From contig NZ_SMLH01000005.1 in assembly GCF_004349315.1 (NCBI RefSeq), positions 183,094-247,093 of the forward strand: a DNA stretch of 64,000 nucleotides. Direction: 5' to 3'. Every line of letters begins with the position of its first letter. Position 1 is the stretch's first letter. The stretch comes from Flavobacterium ranwuense. GTDB lineage: Bacteria > Bacteroidota > Bacteroidia > Flavobacteriales > Flavobacteriaceae. Below are positions 34,752 through 43,535 of the stretch, one piece after another. The notes beneath the pieces were generated by a model. That model did not search any database. It was not told the origin of the DNA and saw only the letters and a program-made list of their open reading frames with translations. Position numbers and translations under genes: made by a program.

Positions 34752-34819
34752 AAATTTGAAAATTATTATTTTATTCCTTAATTTGTAACAAAATCTACTT
34801 TTCAATTACTAACGTATAT

Positions 34820-35323
34820 ATGAGTGATAATCTAGAACATTCTTTTGTAAAGCAATTGCAAGAAAATCAGAATATAATCCACAAGATTTGTAGGTTGTAT
34901 ACTAATGGCGATGATGCACATAAGGATTTATTCCAAGAAATCACGATTCAGTTATGGAAGGCTTTTCCAAAATTCAGGGGCGATAGTAAATTTTCTACTT
35001 GGGCCTATCGAGTCGCGCTGAATACGGCGATTACTTTGTACCGAAAAACAAAACGATCCATAAACACTATTGAATTTGAAGGGCGGCAACATTTCCTGAA
35101 TGATGTGGAATATGATTATGAGGAAGAAGAACAATTAAAGCTAATGTATAAAGCGGTTTACCAGCTGAATGACATTGAGAAAGCGTTGATATTTATGTAT
35201 CTTGAAGACAAAGATTATCAGGAAATATCAGAAACATTGGGAATTAGCGAGGTAAATGCAAGGGTAAAAATGAATAGAATAAAAGGGAAATTAAAAAAAA
35301 TATTAAATCCATTAGGCGTATGA
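34820..35323 (+). CDS. ECF-type RNA polymerase sigma factor
   Basis: A 167-residue ECF sigma factor. Region 2 is about residues 12-80 (HKICRLYTNGDDAHKDLFQEITIQLWKAFPKFRG... STWAYRVALNTAITLYRK) and region 4 about 105-160 (LNDIEKALIFMYLEDKDYQEISETLGISEVNARVKMNRIKGKL). Its stop overlaps by four bases the start of a membrane protein gene, the usual arrangement with a regulator of the sigma factor. The pair probably responds to an envelope signal, but nothing in the sequence says which. Confidence 0.92.
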   Translation: MSDNLEHSFVKQLQENQNIIHKICRLYTNGDDAHKDLFQEITIQLWKAFPKFRGDSKFSTWAYRVALNTAITLYRKTKRSINTIEFEGRQHFLNDVEYDYEEEEQLKLMYKAVYQLNDIEKALIFMYLEDKDYQEISETLGISEVNARVKMNRIKGKLKKILNPLGV

Positions 35324-35952
35324 AAGAGTTGGATTTATTAAAAAAAGACTGGCAGAAGAATACTAATTCTTTTGAGCAAGTATCAGAAATCGAAATTTAT
35401 AAAATGATTCATAAAAAATCATCTTCGATTGTGAAGTGGATTTTGATAATTAGTATTTTGGAAGTTTTATTGTGGACGTGTTTAAGTGTTTGCTTTAATT
35501 CGGATGATTATTTAATTAAAATGAAACATCCTGAGTTAATTCAATACTTTGAAGTGTTTGCTTATTTTAATTATGGTGTGATACTGTTTTTTATCTATTT
35601 ATTTTATAAAAATTACATCACGATTTCGACCACTGCTTCTACAAAACAATTAATGTCTGACATTTTAAAAATCCGAAAAACGGTTCAATATTATGTTTGG
35701 TATAATCTGGCAATGTTAGTGGTGAGTTTAATCATAGGGTTTATAATTGCTTTTGTATATAATCCTGAAATGAGTGTTCTAAAAGATAAAATTGCCACTA
35801 ACGGAAAAGTGATGGCAATAACAATAGGAATCTTGACACTTACAACTTTAGTGTTTTTAGGAGCATTTTGGTTGTTTTACCGGGTATTGTATGGTATACT
35901 GCTTAGAAGATTGTATGCTAATTATAAAGAATTAAAAAAGATAGATCTTTAA
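35320..35952 (+). CDS. Multi-pass membrane protein, putative anti-sigma partner
   Basis: A 210-residue protein with four hydrophobic helices (about 39-60, 84-103, 130-150, 163-188). The N-terminal 35 residues are hydrophilic (MKELDLLKKDWQKNTNSFEQVSEIEIYKMIHKKSS) and cytosolic by charge; flavobacterial genes of this kind after ECF sigma factors start similarly (LK-x-W). Translational coupling to the sigma gene through the 4-base ATGA overlap suggests it sequesters the sigma factor at the membrane. That role is inferred from context; no canonical anti-sigma zinc motif is present. Confidence 0.75.
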   Translation: MKELDLLKKDWQKNTNSFEQVSEIEIYKMIHKKSSSIVKWILIISILEVLLWTCLSVCFNSDDYLIKMKHPELIQYFEVFAYFNYGVILFFIYLFYKNYITISTTASTKQLMSDILKIRKTVQYYVWYNLAMLVVSLIIGFIIAFVYNPEMSVLKDKIATNGKVMAITIGILTLTTLVFLGAFWLFYRVLYGILLRRLYANYKELKKIDL

Positions 35953-35954
35953 GC

Positions 35955-36027
35955 CATAAAGTCAAAAGTCTTAATGTCGAATATCATGTGATTTTGATCT
36001 TTGATCTTTAAGACTTTTGACTTTATG
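35955..36027. terminator. 20-bp inverted repeat between convergent genes
   Basis: CATAAAGTCAAAAGTCTTAA (35955-35974) is the perfect complement of 36008-36027, with a 33-base loop. It lies between the membrane-protein gene and the acyltransferase gene and probably terminates both. Confidence 0.65.
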
Positions 36028-36036
36028 ACTAAATTT

Positions 36037-36846
36037 TTAATATTCCCATTTCCGTAATCGATTCAATTCTTCCTGTTCTTTAATTTCTTCAGCAGGAATA
36101 ACTTTTAGGAATGAAGGATGTTGCTCGATTGCATATTCTACTTTTTCTACAATTTCCTCGATTGTATCATTATCGTAATCAATATCCAGAGGTTCTTTGA
36201 TAATAAAGGACTGTAGGATTCCTTTTTTCTTCATACGAAATCCTTTTTTGTCAAACGAACGGCGAAAACCATCTATGACAATAGGCACCACGATAGGCCT
36301 GTGTTGTTTAATAATATGTGCTGTTCCTTTACGAACCGGTTTGAAGGATTTTGTTGTCCCTTGCGGAAAAGTGATTACCCAGCCATCGGCAAGTGCAATT
36401 TTAATATTCTCAGTATCGTTAGGATTTACTTCTCGTTTTTCGGTTACATCAACGCCTTTGGCACGCCAAGTTCTTTCAACAGTTATTGCGCCTACATACG
36501 ATAAAATTCTTGGTAACAAACCTGCCTGCATGGTTTCCTTGGCAGCAACGTAATAAATATTCATTTTAGGTTGCCAGAGATAGCAAACATTTTTAATGCT
36601 ATCATCACGTCCGCTCAAACTCGCATTAAAAACATGAAACATAGCAACGACATCCGCGAAATATGTTTGATGATTGGAAATAAAAAGTACGTTGTTGTCC
36701 GGTAAATTTCTAATAATTTCTGAACCTTCAATCTGTAATTCGTTAAATCCTCTGTACCGTCTATGCGTCATGGCTCCAAAGATTCGGATTAACCATTTTT
36801 TTATAAATAATATGTGTCCGAAAGGATTTCTCTTCAACAATCCCAT
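36037..36846 (-). CDS. 1-acyl-glycerol-3-phosphate acyltransferase-like (PlsC family)
   Basis: I start at the ATG at 36846 (MGLLKRNPFGHILFIKKWLI), giving 269 residues; a frame opening at 36981 adds 45 residues without family character. Motif I NHQTYFAD (His59, Asp64) and motif III FPQGTT, a variant of FPEGT, identify a glycerolipid acyltransferase. A hydrophobic stretch near the N-terminus would anchor it to the inner membrane. The Gln in FPQGTT replaces the usual Glu, so substrate binding may differ. It is four bases from the Nudix gene when the long frame is counted, 138 when it is not. Confidence 0.85.
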   Translation of the reverse strand: MGLLKRNPFGHILFIKKWLIRIFGAMTHRRYRGFNELQIEGSEIIRNLPDNNVLFISNHQTYFADVVAMFHVFNASLSGRDDSIKNVCYLWQPKMNIYYVAAKETMQAGLLPRILSYVGAITVERTWRAKGVDVTEKREVNPNDTENIKIALADGWVITFPQGTTKSFKPVRKGTAHIIKQHRPIVVPIVIDGFRRSFDKKGFRMKKKGILQSFIIKEPLDIDYDNDTIEEIVEKVEYAIEQHPSFLKVIPAEEIKEQEELNRLRKWEY

Positions 36847-36984
36847 AAAATTTGTATTTTTTTTGTGAATTTGGACTACAAACTTACGAAATTTATATTT
36901 GAAGTTTGTTGCTGAATTCAATTGAACTAATTGAAAACTACAACCAATTAATCCGCATTTTTCTAATACTAAAAATTCCATTTA

Positions 36985-37626
36985 TTATCCAAGAACCTCT
37001 TTCAAAACTTCTTTTAACTCACTTAACATCATCGCTGTAGCTCCCCAAACAATATGCTCTTCAATTTTGAAAGCTGGAATATTGATATTATCAGCGTAGG
37101 AAGTTGACAAATTTGTATCCACTACAAGTGCATCGTCTAAAAAAACTGACAAAGGTAATTCGATAATATTTGCCACTTCCGAAGGTTGGGGTATAAACAT
37201 CAATTCTTCTTTACTAATCCCTAAAAAAGGATGTACCATAAAGTTACTTGGCGGAATATACAGTTCTGTAAATGGCTTCAGAATTTCAATTTTATCCGGA
37301 TGAATTCCTACCTCTTCATGCGTTTCCCGAAGAGCCGTTTTAGCAAAATTTTCATCATCCAATTCGTATTTGCCTCCAGGAAATGCAATTTGAGCAGAAT
37401 GTACTCCTTTATAGGAATTTCGGACAATCAACACCAAATGTGTTGTATCATTTTTAGGATAAAAAAGCATCATTACTGCTGCTATTCTTGGTTTTTTATC
37501 TTCAATATTAATGTTTTTCAAGCTTTCTAATCGCTCTAAAGGGGCCATTTTCACATGTGCATCAAAAGCAGGAAGCCTTGCTTCAATTAATTTAGGAACA
37601 TACCGTAAAAATTCTTGAAAATCCAT
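36985..37626 (-). CDS. CoA pyrophosphatase-type Nudix hydrolase
   Basis: A 213-residue Nudix enzyme; start chosen at the ATG at 37626 (MDFQEFLRYV), two codons into the open frame. The Nudix box (GGKYELDD then FAKTALRETHEEVGI, about residues 84-108) is preceded by the CoA-specific pattern RNSYKGVHSAQIAFPGGK, so hydrolysis of CoA to 3'-phosphoADP and phosphopantetheine is likely. The gene is divergent from the DUF4268 gene. Confidence 0.9.
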   Translation of the reverse strand: MDFQEFLRYVPKLIEARLPAFDAHVKMAPLERLESLKNINIEDKKPRIAAVMMLFYPKNDTTHLVLIVRNSYKGVHSAQIAFPGGKYELDDENFAKTALRETHEEVGIHPDKIEILKPFTELYIPPSNFMVHPFLGISKEELMFIPQPSEVANIIELPLSVFLDDALVVDTNLSTSYADNINIPAFKIEEHIVWGATAMMLSELKEVLKEVLG

Positions 37627-37636
37627 AATCAAAGTC

Positions 37637-37644
37637 TATTTTTG
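37637..37644 (+). promoter_or_regulatory. -7 promoter element (TATTTTTG)
   Basis: TATTTTTG fits TAnnTTTG in the divergent region, 77 bases upstream of the DUF4268 start at 37721. Confidence 0.45.
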
Positions 37645-37720
37645 CATATAAAAACAGCATATAAATATAGTTTAGAAAATACAATTGCACAAGTTTTCTA
37701 TAACCAAAAAGTCATTACAA

Positions 37721-38161
37721 ATGTACAGCAAAGAAGAAACACAAAGATTAAAGCGAGAGTTCTGGATTGCATTCGCAGAAAAATATCCCCGAAAATGGGT
37801 ATTATATGATACTAAAATCAAGGATTTCTCTTTTAAATTTTATGTAGACAATAAAAAAGCTCAAGTTTTAATCGATATTGAACACCGAAGTGATGAAAAA
37901 AGAATAGCTTATTTTGAAAAATTGGAAGCGCTAAGAAATATTCTCGAAGAAGATTTCATCAAAGACTTGGTTTTCGAAAAAGACTATACACTGGAGAGTG
38001 GCAAAACCATCAGTAGGATTTGGGTTGAAAAACTAGGAGTTGGTGTCAGTAATCACAACTATTGGGATGAGATATTTGACTTCTACAATGAAAAAATGAA
38101 TGCTCTGGAACTGTTTTATTTAGAGTATGATGATTTCATAAAAGATATCGAAAAGCTTTAA
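37721..38161 (+). CDS. DUF4268 family protein
   Basis: A 146-residue soluble protein; start at ATG 37721 (MYSKEETQRLKREFWIAFAEKYPRKWV). The WIAFAEKYPRKW...KDFSFKFYVDNKKAQVLIDIEHR pattern is that of DUF4268, a domain found alone or attached to restriction-type or DUF262-like proteins in other bacteria. Here it stands alone, divergent from a Nudix gene. No catalytic motif is evident. Function unknown. Confidence 0.75.
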   Translation: MYSKEETQRLKREFWIAFAEKYPRKWVLYDTKIKDFSFKFYVDNKKAQVLIDIEHRSDEKRIAYFEKLEALRNILEEDFIKDLVFEKDYTLESGKTISRIWVEKLGVGVSNHNYWDEIFDFYNEKMNALELFYLEYDDFIKDIEKL

Positions 38162-38191
38162 AACACAAGCCTGATATAGAAAATTCATGTT

Positions 38192-38245
38192 TGAAAAAAT
38201 GCATCAATTTGAACGATTTAACTGTTAAAACTGAAGCATTTTTTC
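38192..38245. terminator. Inverted repeat between convergent genes
   Basis: TGAAAAAATGC (38192-38202) and GCATTTTTTCA (38235-38245) form an 11-bp perfect stem with T-runs on either strand, between the DUF4268 gene and the minus-strand secreted protein gene. Confidence 0.65.
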
Positions 38246-38255
38246 ATCCAATTCA

Positions 38256-38666
38256 TCACATATTAAAGATATTATACACAATAATCCGATCTTCATAATT
38301 GATATACAATTGCTTCCTATTATCCTGTTTTTTTCTGGTGATAATAGAGACAGTACAGTCTAATCCTTCATTATCCTTACAGGTAAACGAATAAACAATA
38401 TCAGTATCATTCTCTTCGATAGGTTGATAATCTATGATTTCAAATAATTGAATTATTTGAGAATAAACCACTATTCTATTTTTATTGGTATCCAATGTGA
38501 CTAAAATATTGACCAAATCTAAATCAGACCACTTCCCCCATTTCCCTTTTTCTGTTTTTTCTAAAACACTAAAACCCGAAGTTTTAAACTTGTAATTTTG
38601 TCCAAAAGAATGTTGCAATCCCATTACTAAAAAAAGCAATACTATATATATTTTTGTCTTCGTCAT
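38256..38666 (-). CDS. Small secreted protein of unknown function
   Basis: A 136-residue protein with a clear signal peptide (residues 1-22, KIYIVLLFLVMGLQHSFGQ). The mature part (YKFKTSGFSVLEKTEKGKWGKWSDLDLVNILVTLD) is predicted mostly beta-strand, with two Cys (near 97 and 104) that could form a disulfide. I do not recognise a family. It is 10 bases downstream of the FabK/NMO-like gene on the same strand and may be co-transcribed. Confidence 0.7.
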   Translation of the reverse strand: MTKTKIYIVLLFLVMGLQHSFGQNYKFKTSGFSVLEKTEKGKWGKWSDLDLVNILVTLDTNKNRIVVYSQIIQLFEIIDYQPIEENDTDIVYSFTCKDNEGLDCTVSIITRKKQDNRKQLYINYEDRIIVYNIFNM

Positions 38667-38676
38667 TCTTTATAAA

Positions 38677-39621
38677 TTAAAAATCAAAATTATTTATTTC
38701 TTTTCTGGCTGTTTCAAAATCAGTTATCATTTCCTGAATGATTGCTGCGGCTGGTTTTATCTCGTGAATCAATCCTGCTATTTGTCCAATCTCTAATTCC
38801 CCTTCGATTAAATCGCCTTCAAACATACCACGTTTTGCTCTTGCTCTACCTAGCAAACCAATAAGTTCTTCTTTGGTTGGGCATTTTTCGTACAATTGCT
38901 GAACATCCTGATAAAATTTATTTTTAATCAACCGAACAGGAGCGAGTTCTTTCAAGGTCAGTTGTGTATCCCCTTCTTTAACATTTATAATCGTTTCCTT
39001 AAAATTCTCATGTGCTGATGATTCTAAAGATGCTGCAAATCTACTTCCTACCTGAACTCCATCAGCACCCAGTATCATAGTTGCAAGCATCCCACGACCG
39101 GTAGCAATACCTCCAGCAGCAATCAACGGAATGCTAATCTTTTCGTTTACCATCGGAATCAGCGTAAGCGTAGTCGTTTCCTCTCTACCATTGTGTCCTC
39201 CGGCTTCGAAACCTTCGGCAACAACAGCATCTACACCTGCGTCTTGTGCTTTTAATGCAAAAACAGAACTGCTAACCACATGAACGACAGTTATGCCATT
39301 TTCTTTCAAGTAAGGAGTCCATGTTTTTGGATTCCCAGCCGATGTGAAAACGATTTTTACTCCTTCATCAACGATAATTTTCATGATTTCTTCGATATTG
39401 GGATACAACATCGGGACGTTTACTCCAAAAGGTTTTGAGGTGGCCTTTTTACATTTTTGAATGTGTTCCCGTAAAACTTCAGGATACATGGAGCCAGCTC
39501 CAATCAATCCTAAACCTCCGGCATTACTCACTGCACTTGCTAATTTATAACCACTATTCCAAATCATTCCTCCTTGAATAATTGGATATTTAATTTTAAA
39601 AAGGTCTGTGATTTTATTCAT
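38677..39621 (-). CDS. Nitronate monooxygenase / enoyl-ACP reductase II (FabK)-like FMN enzyme
   Basis: A 314-residue TIM-barrel flavoprotein. N-terminal KYPIIQGGMIWNSGYKLASAVSNAGGLGLIG and EGFEAGGHNGREETTTLTLIPMV (about 133-155) are shared by nitronate monooxygenases and FabK-type enoyl-ACP reductases, both FMN-dependent; AAGGIATGRGMLATMILGADGVQVGSRF forms the phosphate-binding end. The His in EAGGH is conserved. Flavobacterial homologues are usually called nitronate monooxygenase. I cannot decide between the two activities from sequence alone. Confidence 0.85.
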   Translation of the reverse strand: MNKITDLFKIKYPIIQGGMIWNSGYKLASAVSNAGGLGLIGAGSMYPEVLREHIQKCKKATSKPFGVNVPMLYPNIEEIMKIIVDEGVKIVFTSAGNPKTWTPYLKENGITVVHVVSSSVFALKAQDAGVDAVVAEGFEAGGHNGREETTTLTLIPMVNEKISIPLIAAGGIATGRGMLATMILGADGVQVGSRFAASLESSAHENFKETIINVKEGDTQLTLKELAPVRLIKNKFYQDVQQLYEKCPTKEELIGLLGRARAKRGMFEGDLIEGELEIGQIAGLIHEIKPAAAIIQEMITDFETARKEINNFDF

Positions 39622-39633
39622 GTATTGTTAATG

Positions 39634-41256
39634 CTATAATTTTTTAATTATTTTCCCTGTTTTAGAAAAACCATCTGATTCCATTTTATAAAGATACACT
39701 CCTTCATGGAGCGATTTCAATGAAATAATGGATGTTTGCGGTGTGATTTTTTGTTCTAAAACTTTTTGCCCCAAAATGGAATAAATAAAGACTGTTCCCT
39801 TATCAAATTTTGCAGGCAAAGAAACTGAAACAGTTTCACTGGCAGGATTGGGATAGAGTATAAAATCATCTTTAGAAAAGGATTGTAAAGCCAGCTGGTT
39901 ACTCAAAGCCAATGCAAAATCAGGAATTCCAAATCCATATTGATTGTTGGGAGCAGAAAACTTATCAGCTGATTTTAATACTAATTCTCTAATTTCCCGA
40001 TTTGTTTTTTGAGGAAATGCCTGCCATAAACAAGCAATCATTCCTGCCATTATAGGACATGAAAAAGAAGTCCCATTAGCAGCCACAATATTTCCCGCAG
40101 CATTTGACACTATCGCTGCTTGTCCTTGTGCCATCACATCCGGTTTTATTCTTCCGTCAAAAGAAGGGCCTACTGAACTGAACGAAGCCAACACTTCCGA
40201 AGAATTTACTGCACCTACAGCAATTACAGAAACAGCATCTGCAGGAACCGCAATATGTGGATCTGATGTACCGCCTGAATTACCAGCAGATGTCACTAGA
40301 ATCATACCTCTGCTAAATGCAATTTCAGCCCCACGGGATATGAATGCAGTGGTACCATTTATTTCACTATACGTATGACTATACGCCTCATTATCGTAAT
40401 CAAAATACCCTAAAGAAGTATTGATAATATCTACTCCTAAACTATCTGCTCGTTCTGCTGCTTCAACCCAAAGCGATTCTTCAACAGGATTTTCCGATGT
40501 GTCATCTTCGGTAATGAATAAATAATAGGATGCATCTGGTGCTGTTCCCACTAACGAATTCTCTTTGTAACCGCCCATTGAGGAAAGTACCGAAGTTCCG
40601 TGTGAAACTCCAGTATAAAAATTCGGATTTCTTAATACAAAATTATAACCTCCCAAAATTTTGTTATTATCACGTAATCGTTGAAAAGGTTGAGCTGTAT
40701 TGACTCCTGGAAATCCAGCATCTAAAACCGCTATTATTTTACCGAAACCCGTATAATCCTGTTGGTGCAACTGTTGTCCGTTAAGCATCTGGATTTGATT
40801 CGATGAAGAACCATAAGCATAATCAATTTTGGTTTTCTTGGTTTTATTTAACTTCTTTATCTTTGACAGCTTCGCTATTTTTGCGGTTTGATTCAGTGAT
40901 TTATCCGCAAAATCGACTTTACTGACAAAAGAAAGCAGTGCTAATGAATTTATATTTGCTTGTGATCCGCGAACATGGACCGCATTCATCCATTTGGATT
41001 TTGCCATGACAGTGATTCCAGCAGCTGATTTTATTTGACTAATATGAGATTTCTCTACTGGAATGTCTTTAAAGTCTAAAGTAATACTCTGATTGGTTCT
41101 TCTATCTAATGCTCTTTGGGTAAGCATTTCCAAAGGTGTATTAAAATAAAATTGGGAACTGGGTTTAGCATTGAAATATACCCAAGCATCTTGCTGGGAA
41201 AAACCAGCTGACGTAATCAGTAAAAAAAGAAATATGTAGATTTTTTTCATAGTCAA
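39634..41256 (-). CDS. Subtilisin-like S8 protease with type IX secretion sorting domain
   Basis: A 540-residue secreted protease. Signal peptide 1-21 (IYIFLFLLITSAGFSQQ), N-terminal propeptide to about 150, catalytic domain with Asp179 (AVLDAGFPG), His219 (SHGTSV), oxyanion Asn326 (SAGNSG) and Ser397 (NGTSFSCP). The last ~75 residues (FILYPNPASETVSVSLP... SLHEGVYLYKMESDGFSKTGKIIKKL) are a type A C-terminal sorting domain, so the enzyme is exported by the type IX system. A Lys-rich linker (130-145) joins propeptide and catalytic domain. It precedes the FabK/NMO-like gene by 12 bases. Confidence 0.93.
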   Translation of the reverse strand: MTMKKIYIFLFLLITSAGFSQQDAWVYFNAKPSSQFYFNTPLEMLTQRALDRRTNQSITLDFKDIPVEKSHISQIKSAAGITVMAKSKWMNAVHVRGSQANINSLALLSFVSKVDFADKSLNQTAKIAKLSKIKKLNKTKKTKIDYAYGSSSNQIQMLNGQQLHQQDYTGFGKIIAVLDAGFPGVNTAQPFQRLRDNNKILGGYNFVLRNPNFYTGVSHGTSVLSSMGGYKENSLVGTAPDASYYLFITEDDTSENPVEESLWVEAAERADSLGVDIINTSLGYFDYDNEAYSHTYSEINGTTAFISRGAEIAFSRGMILVTSAGNSGGTSDPHIAVPADAVSVIAVGAVNSSEVLASFSSVGPSFDGRIKPDVMAQGQAAIVSNAAGNIVAANGTSFSCPIMAGMIACLWQAFPQKTNREIRELVLKSADKFSAPNNQYGFGIPDFALALSNQLALQSFSKDDFILYPNPASETVSVSLPAKFDKGTVFIYSILGQKVLEQKITPQTSIISLKSLHEGVYLYKMESDGFSKTGKIIKKL

Positions 41257-41383
41257 CTTTATTTTTTCAAGTCACAAAAACTCCAACTATTGCTAGGATT
41301 GAATCATTATCATTACTTTTCAGGATATATTTAATTCCAGAAAGGCATTCATTTTTAGACCTTTTTATAAATAAAGTACTAAA

Positions 41384-42577
41384 CTAAGAAATTACTCCCG
41401 AACCAACTAATTCTTCCCCTAAATACCAGACAGCAAATTGTCCTTCTGTTATTGCAGATTGCGGTTCGTCAAAGGCAACGTACATTCCGTTTTCAAATTG
41501 ATGCAAGGTAGCTTTTTGCAAAGGTTGTCTGTATCGGATTCTCGCCATAACATCCATAGTTTCTCCATTGGCCAAAGCCAAATCTTTACGAATCCAATGC
41601 ACTTCAGTTTTTTCTATAAACAAGGCGCTCTTGAATAATCCGGGATGTTGACTGGTTAATCCAGTGTAAATGGTATTGGTTTCCACATTAGTGGCGATAA
41701 TAAACAATGGATCTGTTGTACCTCCAACATTTAATCCTTTACGTTGTCCAATAGTAAAATAATGGGCACCTTGATGTTTCCCCACTACTTTCCCCATATC
41801 TGGAGTGTACGGAATTTTTCGTGCATCAGATAGCAAACTATCTTCTAAAGTTAATTCGGCTACTTTTTCAAAACTGTAAACAGGATCGTTTTTATCAATT
41901 TGAATTATAATTCCGTCTTTTGGTTGCAATTTTTGTTGTAAAAACTCCGGTAAACGTACTTTTCCAATAAAGCATAACCCTTGTGAATCTTTCTTTTCGG
42001 CAGTAATCAAATCCATTTGAGCCGCTATTTCACGAACTTCTGGTTTTGTCAATTCTCCGATAGGAAACAATGATTTTGCCAATTGCTCTTGAGATAATTG
42101 ACATAGAAAATACGATTGATCTTTATTAGTATCGGCGCCCGCTTTAAGTTGATAAACCGTTTCACCATTTACTTCGATTTCACTTTTCTGACAGTAATGT
42201 CCGGTAGCCACATAATCAGCACCAAGACTTAAAGCAATTTTCATGAAAACATCAAATTTTATTTCGCGGTTACAAAGTACATCGGGATTTGGAGTACGCC
42301 CTTTTTCATATTCGTTGAACATATAGTCCACGATTTTCTCTTTGTATTCTTCACTTAAATCAACAGTTTGGAAAGGGATTCCTAACTTTTCAGCAACTAA
42401 TAAAGCATCATTACTGTCTTCAAGCCACGGGCATTCATTAGAAATAGTAACGGAATCATCATGCCAATTTTTCATAAAAAGGCCTATGACTTCATACCCT
42501 TGTTGTTGCAATAAATAAGCAGCAACACTTGAATCTACACCTCCAGAAAGTCCTACAACAACACGCTTCATCTTCAA
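41384..42577 (-). CDS. mnmA: tRNA-specific 2-thiouridylase
   Basis: A 397-residue enzyme that makes the 2-thio group of U34 in tRNA-Lys, -Glu and -Gln. Visible: PP-loop SGGVDSS (11-17), catalytic Cys102 ([10 protein letters not shown]) and persulfide-forming Cys202 (QGLCFIGK), and the C-terminal beta-barrel ([11 protein letters not shown]... [21 protein letters not shown]). Met1 or Met3 may be the start. A TAACTTTG promoter word is at 42608-42601 (minus). Monocistronic. Confidence 0.95.
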   Translation of the reverse strand: MKMKRVVVGLSGGVDSSVAAYLLQQQGYEVIGLFMKNWHDDSVTISNECPWLEDSNDALLVAEKLGIPFQTVDLSEEYKEKIVDYMFNEYEKGRTPNPDVLCNREIKFDVFMKIALSLGADYVATGHYCQKSEIEVNGETVYQLKAGADTNKDQSYFLCQLSQEQLAKSLFPIGELTKPEVREIAAQMDLITAEKKDSQGLCFIGKVRLPEFLQQKLQPKDGIIIQIDKNDPVYSFEKVAELTLEDSLLSDARKIPYTPDMGKVVGKHQGAHYFTIGQRKGLNVGGTTDPLFIIATNVETNTIYTGLTSQHPGLFKSALFIEKTEVHWIRKDLALANGETMDVMARIRYRQPLQKATLHQFENGMYVAFDEPQSAITEGQFAVWYLGEELVGSGVIS

Positions 42578-42600
42578 AAAATTATAATTTTACAAGGATG

Positions 42601-42608
42601 CAAAGTTA
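42601..42608 (-). promoter_or_regulatory. mnmA -7 promoter element (TAACTTTG)
   Basis: TAACTTTG on the minus strand fits TAnnTTTG, 24 bases before the mnmA start. Confidence 0.55.
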
Positions 42609-42643
42609 CAAAAGATTTACAACAGTATTTGTTAAGTATAAAG

Positions 42644-43357
42644 TTAATTATTTTTGGATTTTGTTGCATTTCCAGGAAAACTCATATTCGTTTCTTTTAC
42701 CAATTTTCCTTTTTCAAAAAACTGCCAAATCCCTGATTTTTTACCATTTACAAACTGTCCTTTAGAAACTACATTCCCATTAGTGTCGCTAAAAACCGCT
42801 AAACCACTGTAAATGTTATTTTTAAACATTGACTCTTCCAATAAAATTCCTTTTTCAGTATATTTTTTATAAAAACCATTCTTCAAATTGCTTTTGTAAC
42901 TTATTTCTTCTGCTATTTTACCACTGAGATAAAAAACGGTACGCAAACCTTCTAACTTACCATTTACGTAATGCTCTGTTGTCATGATGTTTTTTGAAGC
43001 TTGGTGGTAATACTTCCATTGCCCTTCAAATAATTTATTGACCACTTTACCTTCACTTACTTTATTTTTATTCTGATCATAAAAAATGGTATACGCTGAA
43101 TTGTCTTTGGCATTAAATTCCCTTGTGGCTATTATGGATTTAGCTTTGGTGTCATCGTAAAAATTAAAAATCCCAACTTCTTTTCCGTGCTCAAAAGTCC
43201 CTTCATATCTGGGCCTTTTTGATTCCTCATAAAATCCTTTCCATACTCCGTGCTTTTTCCCTTTTTCATCTAACTTATTGAAATCTGTTTGTGCATAAAG
43301 ACAAAACACATGCAAAAACATCAAAACAAATATTCCTTTTTTATAAAATGCTTTCAT
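42644..43357 (-). CDS. Secreted MORN/YwqK-like repeat protein
   Basis: A 237-residue protein with a signal peptide (1-22, KKGIFVLMFLHVFCLYAQ). The mature part is built from about eight repeats of 20-25 residues with the pattern G-x-W-K-x-Y-x(4-8)-Y-x-G-x(3)-G (for instance GVWKGFYEES...YEGTFEHGKEVG and GQWKYYHQAS...YVNGKLEG), the MORN/YwqK-type repeat. Some YwqK homologues are named antitoxins, but the signal peptide and lack of a toxin partner argue against that. It is probably an envelope protein of unknown role. Confidence 0.8.
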   Translation of the reverse strand: MKAFYKKGIFVLMFLHVFCLYAQTDFNKLDEKGKKHGVWKGFYEESKRPRYEGTFEHGKEVGIFNFYDDTKAKSIIATREFNAKDNSAYTIFYDQNKNKVSEGKVVNKLFEGQWKYYHQASKNIMTTEHYVNGKLEGLRTVFYLSGKIAEEISYKSNLKNGFYKKYTEKGILLEESMFKNNIYSGLAVFSDTNGNVVSKGQFVNGKKSGIWQFFEKGKLVKETNMSFPGNATKSKNN

Positions 43358-43500
43358 ATGTTGACATTTATTGTTTTTTATCGGTCATATGTAATTCACA
43401 TATCATCATTAGTATTTACGACTTAATTACGATCATGCTCATTTCATAATTACCTTTTTTATAGTAACGAATTCAGGTCGCTTAAATTATATGTAAATAA

Positions 43501-43531
43501 AAAAATCCCGAAATATATCGAGATTTTTTTA
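43501..43531 (-). terminator. Intrinsic terminator after yidC
   Basis: AAAAATCCCGA/TCGAGATTTTTTT pairs with one mismatch and ends in T-runs. It lies immediately downstream of the yidC stop codon on the minus strand. Confidence 0.65.
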
Positions 43532-43535
43532 TTTA

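Larger units (their letters stand above)
34495..34819. other. 325-bp divergent intergenic region with two repeats
   Basis: Contains the minus promoter word TATCTTTG (34531-34524) for the NDH-2 gene, the structured repeat copy 2 at 34618-34694, a second short repeat word at 34728-34751, and a TACTTTTC sequence at 34796-34803 that may serve the sigma factor gene. No coding frame seen. Confidence 0.6.

Noticed and set aside
34820..35952. FecI/FecR iron-type signalling unit
   Set aside because: The partner is a four-helix membrane protein, not a FecR-like protein, and no TonB receptor is adjacent.
36847..36981. 45-residue N-terminal extension on the PlsC-like protein
   Set aside because: No family similarity and an ordinary ATG with membrane-helix start follows at 36846.
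42644..43357. Toxin-antitoxin system (YwqK antitoxin)
   Set aside because: The protein has a signal peptide and no toxin gene lies next to it; only the repeat type is shared.
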